From positions 186,001 through 250,000 of the forward strand of contig NZ_FNSU01000003.1 in the NCBI RefSeq assembly GCF_900105325.1: DNA of 64,000 bases, written 5' to 3'. This stretch comes from Pseudomonas marginalis. Its GTDB lineage: Bacteria; Pseudomonadota; Gammaproteobacteria; Pseudomonadales; Pseudomonadaceae. Shown piece after piece: positions 24,335 through 32,894 of this stretch. Both the position numbers and the translations under genes were made by a program. The notes beneath the pieces were generated by a model that saw only the letters and a list, made by a program, of their open reading frames with translations, did no database searches and was not told where the DNA came from. Each line of letters begins with the position of its first letter. The stretch's first letter is position 1.

Positions 24335-25816
24335 TTAGCGCATCACGAAAGGATCAGGCATGGGCGCCTGGGAGAGGTTGATCCACACCGTCTTCAGCTC
24401 GGTGTAGGCGAGCACCGAATCAATGCCGCTTTCACGGCCGTAGCCGCTGTTCTTGAAGCCGCCGATAGGCGCCATTGCCGACACGGCACGGTAGGTGTTG
24501 ACCCAGATGATCCCCGAGCGCACGTCCCGCGCCAGGCGGTGGGCGCGGCCGAGGTCGCGGGTCCAGATGCCGGCGGCGAGGCCGAATTGCGAGTCGTTGG
24601 CGATGGCCAGCGCTTCGGCTTCGTCCTTGAAACGGATGACCGAGGCCACCGGGCCGAACACTTCTTCCTGCATGATCTTCATCGAGTTGCTGTCGCACTC
24701 GAACAAGGTTGGCTCATAGAACCAGCCTTCACCGAGGTTCTGCGGGCGTTTGCCACCGGTGCGCAGGCGCGCGCCTTCAGCGATGGCATCGGCGACCAAG
24801 CCCTCGACCACGGCCAGTTGCTGCGCGGTGGCCATGGGCCCCATTTCGCTGGCGTCGTCCTGGGGGTTGCCGATGCGGATGCGCTCGGCACGCGCCACCA
24901 GGCGCTCGACGAATTCGTCGTAGATCTCATCCTGCACCAGCAGGCGCGAACCGGACACGCAGCTCTGCCCGGACGCCGCGTAGATACCGGCAATTGCACC
25001 GTTGATGGCGCTGTCGAGGTCGGCGTCGGCAAAGATGATATTCGGCGATTTGCCGCCCAGTTCCAGGGACAGCCTGGCGAAGTTCTCCGCGCTGCTGCGC
25101 ACCACGTGGCGGGCCGTGGCCGCGCCGCCGGTGAAGGCGATCTTGCGTACCAGTGGGTGCCGGGTGAGGGCGGCGCCGGTGCTGGGGCCGTAGCCGGTGA
25201 CCACGTTGACCACGCCCGCTGGGATCCCGGCTTCGAGGGCCAGGCGCGCGAGTTCGAGGATGGTCGCCGAGGCGTGTTCCGACGGTTTGATCACGATGGT
25301 ATTGCCCGCCGCCAGGGCCGGCGCGAGTTTGATCGCGGTCAGGTACAGCGGGCTGTTCCACGGAATGATCGCGGCGACCACGCCCATGGCTTCGTGCACG
25401 GTGTAGGCGAACAGGTCCGGCTTGTCCAGCGGCAGGGTGCCGCCTTCGAGCTTGTCGGCCAGGCCGGCGGTGTAGTGGAAAAACTCCGGCAGGTAGCTGA
25501 CCTGGCCACGGGTTTCGCGGATCAACTTGCCGTTGTCGCGGCTTTCGAGCTGGGCCAGTTGCTCCTTGTTGTCGGCGATCAGGTCACCCAGGCGGCGCAG
25601 CAATTTGCCCCGTGCGGTGGCGGTGAGGCCACGCCAGGCCGGGCTGTCGAAGGCGCTTTGGGCGGCCTGCACGGCGCGCTCCACATCGGCCTCATCGGCG
25701 TCGGGCAGTTGCGCCCAGGGTTCGGCCAGGGCCGGGTTGAGGCTGTCGAAAGTCTTGCCGGACAGGGCATCGACCCATTCACCGCCGATGCACATCTGGA
25801 AGCGTGCGAGTGTCAT
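24335..25816 (-). CDS. NAD(P)-dependent aldehyde dehydrogenase
   Basis: 493 residues. It has ALDH signatures: PWNSPLYLTAIKLAPALAAGN, the catalytic Glu region LSLELGGKSPNII, catalytic Cys in ASGQSCVSGSRLL and EVFGPVASVIRFKDEAEALAIAND. It is closest in style to betaine-aldehyde/semialdehyde dehydrogenases. The start overlaps the alpha/beta hydrolase stop by 4 bp (ATGA), so the two are coupled. It probably oxidises an aldehyde formed in the unknown pathway of this regulon. Confidence 0.93.
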   Translation of the reverse strand: MTLARFQMCIGGEWVDALSGKTFDSLNPALAEPWAQLPDADEADVERAVQAAQSAFDSPAWRGLTATARGKLLRRLGDLIADNKEQLAQLESRDNGKLIRETRGQVSYLPEFFHYTAGLADKLEGGTLPLDKPDLFAYTVHEAMGVVAAIIPWNSPLYLTAIKLAPALAAGNTIVIKPSEHASATILELARLALEAGIPAGVVNVVTGYGPSTGAALTRHPLVRKIAFTGGAATARHVVRSSAENFARLSLELGGKSPNIIFADADLDSAINGAIAGIYAASGQSCVSGSRLLVQDEIYDEFVERLVARAERIRIGNPQDDASEMGPMATAQQLAVVEGLVADAIAEGARLRTGGKRPQNLGEGWFYEPTLFECDSNSMKIMQEEVFGPVASVIRFKDEAEALAIANDSQFGLAAGIWTRDLGRAHRLARDVRSGIIWVNTYRAVSAMAPIGGFKNSGYGRESGIDSVLAYTELKTVWINLSQAPMPDPFVMR

Positions 25817-26646
25817 GCAACGATCCCCTTGATTGGATTGTTTTGGGCGTACACCGTGTCGAGGAAGCCCAGCAGCAGCTGGTTGACCAGGCGTGGCGAT
25901 TCTACCGGCATCATATGCCGTTGCTCGGCCAGCACCGCAACGGTGGCGCCGGGAATACGATCGGCCAGTTGCCGGGCCATTTCCGGGGTTGAACCGGGGT
26001 CGAGTTCGCCGGTGGCGACCAGGGTCGGTACGCGCAAGCCCTTGAGGTCGTCGGCGCGGTACATGTCCTGGGTCGCAAACAGTTCGTAGGTAGTCAGGTA
26101 GCCCTGGGGGTCGTTGCCCGCCAGGGTTTCACGCAGGGCGGCGATCTGCGCCGGGTTGGCCGCCTGGTATTCACGGCTGAACCAGCGCGACAGCGCAGCT
26201 TCGGCATTCGCATCCGGGCCGTGTTCGGCGGCCTGGGCGGTGCGTGCGATCACGCCGGCACGCTGTTCGGGGCTGCGGTTGAACACACTGTTGAGCACTA
26301 CCAGGGATGTGAGGCGCTCGGGGTAGTGCAGGGCAAACGCCCGGGCGACCAGGCCGCCCATGGAAAAACCGATCACCGTGGCCTGGGGCAATTGCAGGTG
26401 GTCGAGCAGCTCCAGCAACTGATCGGCATACCCCAGCAGCGGCGTGCCGGCGGCCGGGCGCGGGCTGGCGCCATGGCCGAGCATGTCATAGGTGATCACG
26501 CGGTAATTCGTGGCCAGGCCAACGACTTGCCCGCCCCACATTTCTTTATTCAGGCCCACGCCGTGGATCAAAACCACAGGCTGGCCTTGGCCGGTCGCCA
26601 GATAACTGGTGCCAGCCGGGGTGCGTTCAGCGGTGAGCCGAATCAT
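25813..26646 (-). CDS. Alpha/beta-fold hydrolase
   Basis: 277 residues. The oxyanion region is VVLIHGVGLNKEMWGGQ, the nucleophile elbow is GFSMGGLVARAFA (Ser), the acid is in VATGELDPGSTPEM and the His is in LAEQRHMMPVESP. It resembles RutD / 3-oxoadipate enol-lactonase-like hydrolases. ATG 26646 has AGGAG 7 bases upstream. It may cleave a ring-opened amide, ester or carbamate intermediate before the dehydrogenase acts. Confidence 0.9.
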   Translation of the reverse strand: MIRLTAERTPAGTSYLATGQGQPVVLIHGVGLNKEMWGGQVVGLATNYRVITYDMLGHGASPRPAAGTPLLGYADQLLELLDHLQLPQATVIGFSMGGLVARAFALHYPERLTSLVVLNSVFNRSPEQRAGVIARTAQAAEHGPDANAEAALSRWFSREYQAANPAQIAALRETLAGNDPQGYLTTYELFATQDMYRADDLKGLRVPTLVATGELDPGSTPEMARQLADRIPGATVAVLAEQRHMMPVESPRLVNQLLLGFLDTVYAQNNPIKGIVA

Positions 26647-26685
26647 GGAGCGCTCCTGCATGCTTTTTGTTTTGGCCGGTCTTGC

Positions 26686-27276
26686 TTACTGGGCTTTTTC
26701 AGCGGCCAGCTCTTCCAGGTCGATATAGCGGTTGCCGATACGAGGGTGCAGGCGGCCGCCATCGGCGCAGCCCAATACCACGACGATTTCATCGGCACGC
26801 GGCGAATCCTCGATGTGCATTTCCAGGGTGATGTAGTGCGAACGCAGGCCTTCGTCGTCCTTGTGCATCATCGGGATCTGGATCGAGGTGCCCGGGCCGC
26901 CGCGCTTGTTGGTGAAGCTCAGGTAGCTCTTGGCCTTGACCGCTTCGCGGTAGTGATTGCCGAAGCGCAGGGTATGGATGATCGCGCTGGCGTGTTCGAT
27001 CTCGCCATCGGCCCCGACCACAGCAGCCTTGCCATACGCCTCGATGTTTTCGGCGCCGCCAATGATGCCCACCAGGCGCTCGACCATCAGCGCGCCGAGG
27101 TCGGAGCAATTGGCCCGGATTTCCGGCTTGAGGTCTTCGACGAAGCCACGACCCAGCCATGGATTCTTCAGCACCACGGCGAGGCCGACCATCTTCACCG
27201 GGGTATCCGAGGCCTTGCCGCCTTCGATAAAGGTTTCTTCAACGTAGCTGACGATCTTGCGAATTTCGAAACTCAT
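26686..27276 (-). CDS. DUF1185 family protein ("amino acid synthesis family")
   Basis: 196 residues: EIRKIVSYVEETFIEGGKASDTPVKMVGLAVVLKNPWLGRGFVEDL, ALMVERLVGIIGGAENIEAYGKAAVVG and HEIxxA-like EIEHASAIIHTLRFGNHYREAVKA. Solved family members have a variant chorismate-mutase-like fold; no reaction is assigned. ATG 27276 follows GGAG. It is the first gene of the catabolic operon, just downstream of the strongest TGGTATACCA operator. The name 'amino acid synthesis' is historical and should not be taken as function. Confidence 0.88.
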   Translation of the reverse strand: MSFEIRKIVSYVEETFIEGGKASDTPVKMVGLAVVLKNPWLGRGFVEDLKPEIRANCSDLGALMVERLVGIIGGAENIEAYGKAAVVGADGEIEHASAIIHTLRFGNHYREAVKAKSYLSFTNKRGGPGTSIQIPMMHKDDEGLRSHYITLEMHIEDSPRADEIVVVLGCADGGRLHPRIGNRYIDLEELAAEKAQ

Positions 27277-27310
27277 GAGCGGCTCCATCAGGTGTGGGGG
27301 AGTGGATTGC

Positions 27311-27332
27311 GTATGATGGTATACCATAATAC
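27311..27332. promoter_or_regulatory. GntR-type operator before the DUF1185 operon
   Basis: GTATGATGGTATACCATAATAC: the 10-bp core TGGTATACCA (27317-27326) extends to nearly the full 22 bp with one mismatch pair. It lies 35 bp upstream of the DUF1185 start. The rest of the divergent gap up to ltnD (27333-27528) shows only a direct repeat ATGTTA-N4-ATGTTA at 27406-27421, a possible site for the DeoR-type regulator. Confidence 0.7.
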
Positions 27333-27528
27333 GTAAAGCACAAGCGTCGCAAATGAGTTTGCGTGGGTAAGGCGATAAAGGGGGTGTGAAATTCTTCTTG
27401 TGGCGATGTTAAAAAATGTTAGATCGAAAAAATACTTCACATAATCCGTTCATTGGTGGATGATCGATCCCAATTCCAACGCGGCTCGCCGGTGTGGTGT
27501 CAGCCGCCGTTTTCCCCTGGAGTACCCC

Positions 27529-28434
27529 ATGAATAATAAGAATGTCGGTGTGATCGGTCTGGGCGCGATGGGGCTGGGCATTGCCCGCTCGCTGTTGCGC
27601 GCAGGTTTCAATGTGCATGCCTGTGATGTACGCGAGGCGGTTACCCGGCAGTTCGCCGGCGAAGGCGGGGTGGCGTGCGCGTCGCCGGCGCAGATGGCCG
27701 AGGCCTGTGATGTGCTCATCACCGTGGTGGTCAACGCCGAGCAGACCGAGACCGTGCTGTTTGGTGAGGGCGGTGCCGTGGCGGCGCTGCGTCCCGCCAG
27801 CCTGGTGATCGGCTGTGCCACCGTGGCCCCGACCTACGCCGTGGACCTCGGCCAGCGCTTGGGCGAACACGGCCTGCTGTACCTGGATGCGCCGATTTCC
27901 GGCGGTGCGGCCAAGGCCGCCGCCGGTGAGATGACCATGATGACCTCCGGCCCGCAGGCCGCTTATGCCAAGGCCGATGCAGTGCTGGCGGGCATGGCCG
28001 GCAAGGTGTATCGCCTGGGCGACGTCCATGGTTTGGGCTCCAAGGTCAAGATCATCAACCAGTTGCTCGCCGGCGTGCACATCGCCGCCTCCGCCGAAGC
28101 CATGGCCCTGGGCCTGCGCGAAGGCGTGGACGCCGATGCCTTGTACGAGGTGATCACCCACAGCGCCGGCAATTCCTGGATGTTCGAAAACCGCGTGCCG
28201 CACATTCTCAAGGCCGACTACACGCCACTGTCGGCGGTGGATATTTTCGTCAAGGACCTCGGCCTGGTGCTGGATACCGCGCGTGCGAGCAAATTCCCGC
28301 TGCCGTTGTCGGCCACTGCGCACCAGATGTTCATGCAGGCTTCCAGCGCCGGTTTTGGCCGCGAGGACGACTCGGCGGTGATCAAGATTTTCCCCGGCAT
28401 CGACCTGCCGACTGCCAAGCCCGAGCCGGTGTAA
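27529..28434 (+). CDS. ltnD: L-threonate dehydrogenase
   Basis: 301-residue beta-hydroxyacid dehydrogenase: NAD site NVGVIGLGAMGLGIARSLL, substrate loop DAPISGGAAKAAAGEMTMM and catalytic Lys in LGSKVKIINQLLAGVH. It oxidises L-threonate to 2-oxo-tetronate. The assignment rests on the fixed neighbourhood otnK-otnC-permease-otnI, the known threonate pathway; OtnI downstream fits the L-threonate branch. ATG 27529 follows TGGAG. Confidence 0.88.
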   Translation: MNNKNVGVIGLGAMGLGIARSLLRAGFNVHACDVREAVTRQFAGEGGVACASPAQMAEACDVLITVVVNAEQTETVLFGEGGAVAALRPASLVIGCATVAPTYAVDLGQRLGEHGLLYLDAPISGGAAKAAAGEMTMMTSGPQAAYAKADAVLAGMAGKVYRLGDVHGLGSKVKIINQLLAGVHIAASAEAMALGLREGVDADALYEVITHSAGNSWMFENRVPHILKADYTPLSAVDIFVKDLGLVLDTARASKFPLPLSATAHQMFMQASSAGFGREDDSAVIKIFPGIDLPTAKPEPV

Positions 28435-28444
28435 GGAACGCTTT

Positions 28445-29737
28445 ATGACTAACCACACCACGCGCCCGTTGCTGGGCTGCATCGCCGACGATTTCACCGG
28501 CGCCACCGACCTGGCCAACATGCTGGTGCGCGGCGGTATGCGCACGGTGCAGAGCATTGGCATCCCCAGCCGCGAAGTCGCGGACGGGCTGGATGCGGAC
28601 GCCATCGTCATCGCCCTCAAGTCGCGTACCATGCCGGTCGCAGAGGCTGTGGAGGAATCCCTGGCCGCGCTGGACTGGCTGCGCGAGCAGGGCTGCGAAC
28701 AGATTTTCTTCAAGTATTGCTCGACCTTTGACTCCACTGCCGCCGGCAATATCGGCCAGGTCAGCGAGGCCTTGCTCAAGGCGCTGGGCAGTGATTTCAC
28801 CCTGGCCTGCCCGGCGTTCCCGGAAAACGGCCGGACGATTTTCCGTGGCCACCTGTTTGTGCAGGACCAGCTGCTCAATGAGTCGGGCATGCAACATCAC
28901 CCGCTGACGCCCATGGGCGACGCGAATCTGGTGCGCGTGCTGCAGAGCCAGACGCAACTGCCGGTCGGGCTGCTGCGGTACGACAGCATCGCCGCGGGCG
29001 TCGAGGCGACCCGTAAAAAAATCGCCGAACTGCGCGAGCAAGGCGTGGGCATTGCCATCGCCGATGCGCTGTCCGATCAAGACCTCTACACCCTCGGCAG
29101 CGCCTGCGCCGACTTGCCTTTGCTCACGGGCGGCTCGGGCCTGGCCTTGGGTTTGCCAGGCAATTTCCGCCGTGCCGGTAAGCTGCGCGACTTCGATGCG
29201 GCGACGCTGCCGACTATCAGCGGTGGCGAGGTGGTGCTCGCCGGCAGTGCCTCGGTAGCGACCCTCGGCCAGGTCGCGGCCTGGTGCGAGGCGGGTCGCC
29301 CGGCATTGCGCATTGATCCCATCGCCCTGGCTGCCGGTGAGCCGGTGGTGGCGCAGGCGCTGGCGTTTGCCCGCGACAGCGCACACACCGTATTGATCTA
29401 CGCCACCAGCACCCCGGCCGAGGTCAAGGCCGTGCAAGAGCGGCTCGGCGTCGAGCGCGCCGGGGCCCTGGTGGAGAACGCCTTGGGCGAGATCGCCGCG
29501 GGCTTGCGCGAGCAAGGCGTGCGGCGTTTCGTGATCGCCGGCGGGGAAACCTCCGGCGCGGTGGTCAAGGCCCTCGGCGTCAACCTATTGCAGATTGGTG
29601 CGCAGATCGACCCTGGCGTGCCGGCCACCGTCAGCAGTTCCGCCGAGCCGCTGGCGCTGGCGCTCAAATCCGGCAACTTCGGTGGCCGTGAGTTCTTCGC
29701 CAAAGCCCTCGCGCACCTGGCCGGAGGTGCCCAGTGA
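28445..29737 (+). CDS. otnK: 3-oxo-tetronate kinase (four-carbon acid sugar kinase)
   Basis: 430 residues. The N-terminal DUF1537/SBD_N domain is LGCIADDFTGATDLANMLVRGGM, with FFKYCSTFDSTAAGNIG. The C-terminal nucleotide-binding domain has VLAGSASVATLGQV and FVIAGGETSGAVVKALGV. It phosphorylates 3-oxo-tetronate at C4. It overlaps otnC by 4 bp (GTGA). Confidence 0.92.
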   Translation: MTNHTTRPLLGCIADDFTGATDLANMLVRGGMRTVQSIGIPSREVADGLDADAIVIALKSRTMPVAEAVEESLAALDWLREQGCEQIFFKYCSTFDSTAAGNIGQVSEALLKALGSDFTLACPAFPENGRTIFRGHLFVQDQLLNESGMQHHPLTPMGDANLVRVLQSQTQLPVGLLRYDSIAAGVEATRKKIAELREQGVGIAIADALSDQDLYTLGSACADLPLLTGGSGLALGLPGNFRRAGKLRDFDAATLPTISGGEVVLAGSASVATLGQVAAWCEAGRPALRIDPIALAAGEPVVAQALAFARDSAHTVLIYATSTPAEVKAVQERLGVERAGALVENALGEIAAGLREQGVRRFVIAGGETSGAVVKALGVNLLQIGAQIDPGVPATVSSSAEPLALALKSGNFGGREFFAKALAHLAGGAQ

Positions 29738-30378
29738 CTGGCATCGACGAACAGGCCCTGCGCGAAGAAATCTGCGATGTCGGCCACAGCCTGTACCAGC
29801 GTGGCTACACCGTCGGCAGCGCCGGCAATATCAGTGCGCGCCTCGACGATGGCTGGCTGATCACCCCCACCGATGTCTGCCTCGGGCGCCTCGTGCCAGG
29901 CGCTATTGCCAAGGTCAACCTGAAGGGCGAGTGGGTGTCCGGGGACAAACCGTCCAAGACCCTGGCCCTGCATCGCCAGGTGTATGACCGCAACCCCTCG
30001 GTGGGCGGTGTGGTGCACACCCACTCCACCCACCTGGTTGCGCTGACCCTGGCAGGTGTGTGGAGCGCGGAGGATATCTTGCCGCCGCTCACGCCTTACC
30101 AGGTGATGAAGGTCGGTCACATTCCCTTGATCGGCTATCAGCGTCCGGGTTCGCCCAAGGTCGCCGAGCAGGTCGCGCAACTGGCCAACAGCGTGCGAGG
30201 GGTGATGCTCGAACGCCTGGGGCCGGTGGTCTGGGAGAGTTCGGTGGCCAAGGCCAGCTACGCCCTGGAAGAGTTGGAAGAAACCGCACGGTTGTGGTTG
30301 ATGAGCAACCCCCGGCCGGCGCCGTTGAATCAGGCTGCACTGGATGAATTGCGCGAGACGTTCGGCGCGCACTGGTAA
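29734..30378 (+). CDS. otnC: 3-oxo-tetronate 4-phosphate decarboxylase (class II aldolase fold)
   Basis: 214 residues with GTG start. Class II aldolase/adducin signatures: SAGNISARLDDGWLITPTDVCLG, metal ligands GGVVHTHSTHLVAL, and PLIGYQRPGSPKVAEQV. It converts 3-oxo-tetronate 4-phosphate to dihydroxyacetone phosphate and CO2, the last step into central metabolism. It is translationally coupled to otnK. Confidence 0.92.
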   Translation: MTGIDEQALREEICDVGHSLYQRGYTVGSAGNISARLDDGWLITPTDVCLGRLVPGAIAKVNLKGEWVSGDKPSKTLALHRQVYDRNPSVGGVVHTHSTHLVALTLAGVWSAEDILPPLTPYQVMKVGHIPLIGYQRPGSPKVAEQVAQLANSVRGVMLERLGPVVWESSVAKASYALEELEETARLWLMSNPRPAPLNQAALDELRETFGAHW

Positions 30379-30475
30379 CCCGCAAGACGACACGGCAAGT
30401 GCTGCCCGAGCGTCTGGTTTGACGCTCGACGGACCCGGCTTGCCTGAAAAAACAATAACAACAGGACATTCTCGA

Positions 30476-31936
30476 ATGAGCCCACTGATTTTGATGTTGA
30501 CCGCTGGCGCGGGTATCGCGCTGCTGCTGTTTCTGGTCCTCAGGTACAAATTCCAGCCGTTTGTCGCGTTGATGCTGGTGAGTATCGTGGTGGCGCTGGT
30601 GGCCGGGGTGAAACCGGCTGACCTGGTGGCGACGATCGAGGGCGGCATGGGCAAGACCCTTGGCCATATCGCGATCATCATTGCCCTGGGCGCGATGATC
30701 GGGCGGATCATCGAGCTGTCCGGCGGTGCCGAGGCCCTGGCCAAGTCGTTGATCGAGCGCTTCGGCAACAGCCGTACGCCGCTGGCGCTGACCATCGCCG
30801 GGTTCATCATCGGCGTGCCGGTGTTCTTTGAAGTCGGGGTGATCATCCTGATGCCGTTGGCCTATGGCGTGGCACGCCGGGCGCGCAAGCCGCTGCTGGT
30901 GTTCGCCTTGCCGATGTGTGCGGCGCTGCTCACCGTGCATGCCTTCCTGCCGCCCCATCCGGGCGCCGTAGCCGCCGCCAGCCAACTGGGCGCTGACCTG
31001 GGCCGGGTACTGATGTTCGGCCTGCCGATCACCGCATTGTTGTGCTACATCGGCTACCGCGTGGCGGGACGCATGACCCGGCGCTTCTATCCGATGACCG
31101 ACGATATCCGTGCAGAAGTCTATGGCCCTCACGTGACCAATGAAGACCTGCGGGCCTGGGCCAACGGCAATCACCAGGCGGTACGACAGAGCGCCGTGGC
31201 CGAGTCCCATATGGGATTGGAAGAGTCCACCAGCGCCATTGCCGCCAAGCTGCCGGCGGCGCCTGCACCCGGTTTTGGCCTGATTGTGAGCCTGATCCTG
31301 CTGCCGATTGTGCTGATTTTGCTGGGCACCCTGGCCACCTCGCTGCTGCCGATCGAATCGGCGTTGCGTGGGGTGATGACCGTGTTGGGCGCGCCGTTGG
31401 TGGCGCTGCTGATCGACACCTTGCTGTGCGCCTGGTTGCTGGGTTCGCGCCGGGGTTGGAGCCGCAGCCAGGTGTCGGATGTGATCGGCTCGGCCTTGCC
31501 GGGCGTGGCCATGGTGATCCTGATCGCCGGCGCCGGTGGCGTGTTCGGCAAGGTGCTGGTGGACACCGGCATCGGCGCGGTAGTCTCCGACATGCTGCGC
31601 ACCACCGGCCTGCCGGTGCTGGCCCTGGGCTTTTTACTGACCATGTTGCTGCGCGCGGTGCAGGGGTCGACCACCGTGGCCCTGGTGACCACGGCAGGGA
31701 TCATCAGCCCGCTGATCGTGACCCTCAACCTCACGCCCAACCACCTGGCGCTGCTGTGCCTGGCCATGGGCGGTGGCGGGCTGGCGATGTCGCATATCAA
31801 CGACGCCGGCTACTGGATCTTCACCAAGCTCGCCGGGCTCAACGTGGCCGACGGTCTGCGCACGTGGACGGTGATCACCACCTTGCTCGGTACCTTGGGT
31901 TTCGTGATTACATTGTTGATCTGGCCTTTTGTCTGA
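30476..31936 (+). CDS. GntP-family aldonate:H+ symporter
   Basis: 486 residues with about 12-14 hydrophobic helices. GntP/gluconate permease motifs: KPADLVATIEGGMGKTLGHIAIIIALGAMIGRIIE, FIIGVPVFFEVGVIILMPL, HAFLPPHPGAVAAA and LRAVQGSTTVALVTTAGII. It is the uptake system for the threonate operon. ATG 30476 is the likely start, with AGGA 9 bases upstream; 97 bases separate it from otnC. Confidence 0.9.
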   Translation: MSPLILMLTAGAGIALLLFLVLRYKFQPFVALMLVSIVVALVAGVKPADLVATIEGGMGKTLGHIAIIIALGAMIGRIIELSGGAEALAKSLIERFGNSRTPLALTIAGFIIGVPVFFEVGVIILMPLAYGVARRARKPLLVFALPMCAALLTVHAFLPPHPGAVAAASQLGADLGRVLMFGLPITALLCYIGYRVAGRMTRRFYPMTDDIRAEVYGPHVTNEDLRAWANGNHQAVRQSAVAESHMGLEESTSAIAAKLPAAPAPGFGLIVSLILLPIVLILLGTLATSLLPIESALRGVMTVLGAPLVALLIDTLLCAWLLGSRRGWSRSQVSDVIGSALPGVAMVILIAGAGGVFGKVLVDTGIGAVVSDMLRTTGLPVLALGFLLTMLLRAVQGSTTVALVTTAGIISPLIVTLNLTPNHLALLCLAMGGGGLAMSHINDAGYWIFTKLAGLNVADGLRTWTVITTLLGTLGFVITLLIWPFV

Positions 31937-31951
31937 TTTCCAGGAGTTTCT

Positions 31952-32737
31952 ATGCCTCGTTTTGCCGCCAACCTGAGCATGCTTTACCCGCAACATGACT
32001 TTCTCGAGCGCTTTAGTGCCGCGAAGGCCGATGGTTTTGACGCGGTGGAATACCTGTTCCCCTATGACTACAGCGCCGAGGCACTCAAGCAACGCCTGAG
32101 TGACAACGGCCTGGTCCAGGCCCTGTTCAATGCACCACCGGGCGATTGGGCGGCGGGGGAGCGCGGTATCGCCTCGCTGCCGGGGCGTGAGGCCGAGTTT
32201 CGCAGTGGCTTCGACCGGGCCCTGGAATACGCCGCCGTGCTCGGCAACGACCGCGTGCACGTCATGGCCGGCTTGCTGCCCTCGGAAAGCCTGCGCCAGC
32301 GCCATCAGGCCGTGTACCTGGAAAACCTCGCCTACGCCAGCGCCGCTGCGGCTGAGGTTGGCGTCACCGTGTTGCTGGAACCGATCAACACCCGCGACAT
32401 GCCGGGGTTTTTCCTCAATCGCCAGGACCAGGCCCACGCCATCTGCCGGGAGGTCGGCGCGCGCAACCTCAAGGTGCAGTTCGACTGCTACCACTGCCAG
32501 ATCGTCGAAGGCGACTTGGCCACCAAGCTGCGTCGCGATTTCGACGGCATTGGCCATATCCAGATTGCCGGGGTACCGGACCGTCACGAGCCTGACCTGG
32601 GCGAGCTGAACTATGGGTTCCTGTTCGAACTGATGGACCAGTTGGGCTACGACGGCTGGGTCGGCTGCGAATACCGGCCAAAGGGCGACACCTCGGCGGG
32701 CCTGCAATGGTTGCGGGACTGGAAAGCGGCTCGGTAG
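31952..32737 (+). CDS. otnI: 2-oxo-tetronate isomerase (hydroxypyruvate isomerase-like)
   Basis: 261-residue xylose-isomerase-like TIM barrel: FAANLSMLYPQHDFLERFSAAKADGFDAVEYLFPYD, VLLEPINTRDMPGFFLNRQDQA, NLKVQFDCYHCQI and metal ligands in HIQIAGVPDRHEPDLGELNY. It isomerises 2-oxo-tetronate (LtnD product) to 3-oxo-tetronate, the OtnK substrate. ATG 31952 follows CAGGAG. It is the last gene of the operon. Confidence 0.9.
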   Translation: MPRFAANLSMLYPQHDFLERFSAAKADGFDAVEYLFPYDYSAEALKQRLSDNGLVQALFNAPPGDWAAGERGIASLPGREAEFRSGFDRALEYAAVLGNDRVHVMAGLLPSESLRQRHQAVYLENLAYASAAAAEVGVTVLLEPINTRDMPGFFLNRQDQAHAICREVGARNLKVQFDCYHCQIVEGDLATKLRRDFDGIGHIQIAGVPDRHEPDLGELNYGFLFELMDQLGYDGWVGCEYRPKGDTSAGLQWLRDWKAAR

Positions 32738-32767
32738 TCGACGAGCCTCTGTGTCGGTTCGGTTCAA

Positions 32768-32812
32768 ATGTGGGAGGGGCGGTGCGACGATTCGACTTGC
32801 CCCCGATAGCGG
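32768..32812. repeat. REP variant with a 16-base insert
   Basis: GTGGGAGGGG then CGGTGCGACGATTCGA then CTTGCCCCCGAT. The same insert-bearing version occurs at 16272-16308. Ordinary REPs in this window read GTGGGAGGGGGCTTGCCCCCGAT without the insert. Confidence 0.65.
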
Positions 32813-32894
32813 TATGTCAGCCAACACCTCTACCAACCCTGCCACCGCCATCGAAGCCTAGCTAAAGCTCGACCTCTCCTACAAAGGGAGGGCA

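Noticed and set aside
26686..27276. Amino-acid biosynthesis enzyme (family name of DUF1185)
   Set aside because: The neighbours are importer and catabolic genes under a GntR regulator; no biosynthetic gene is near.
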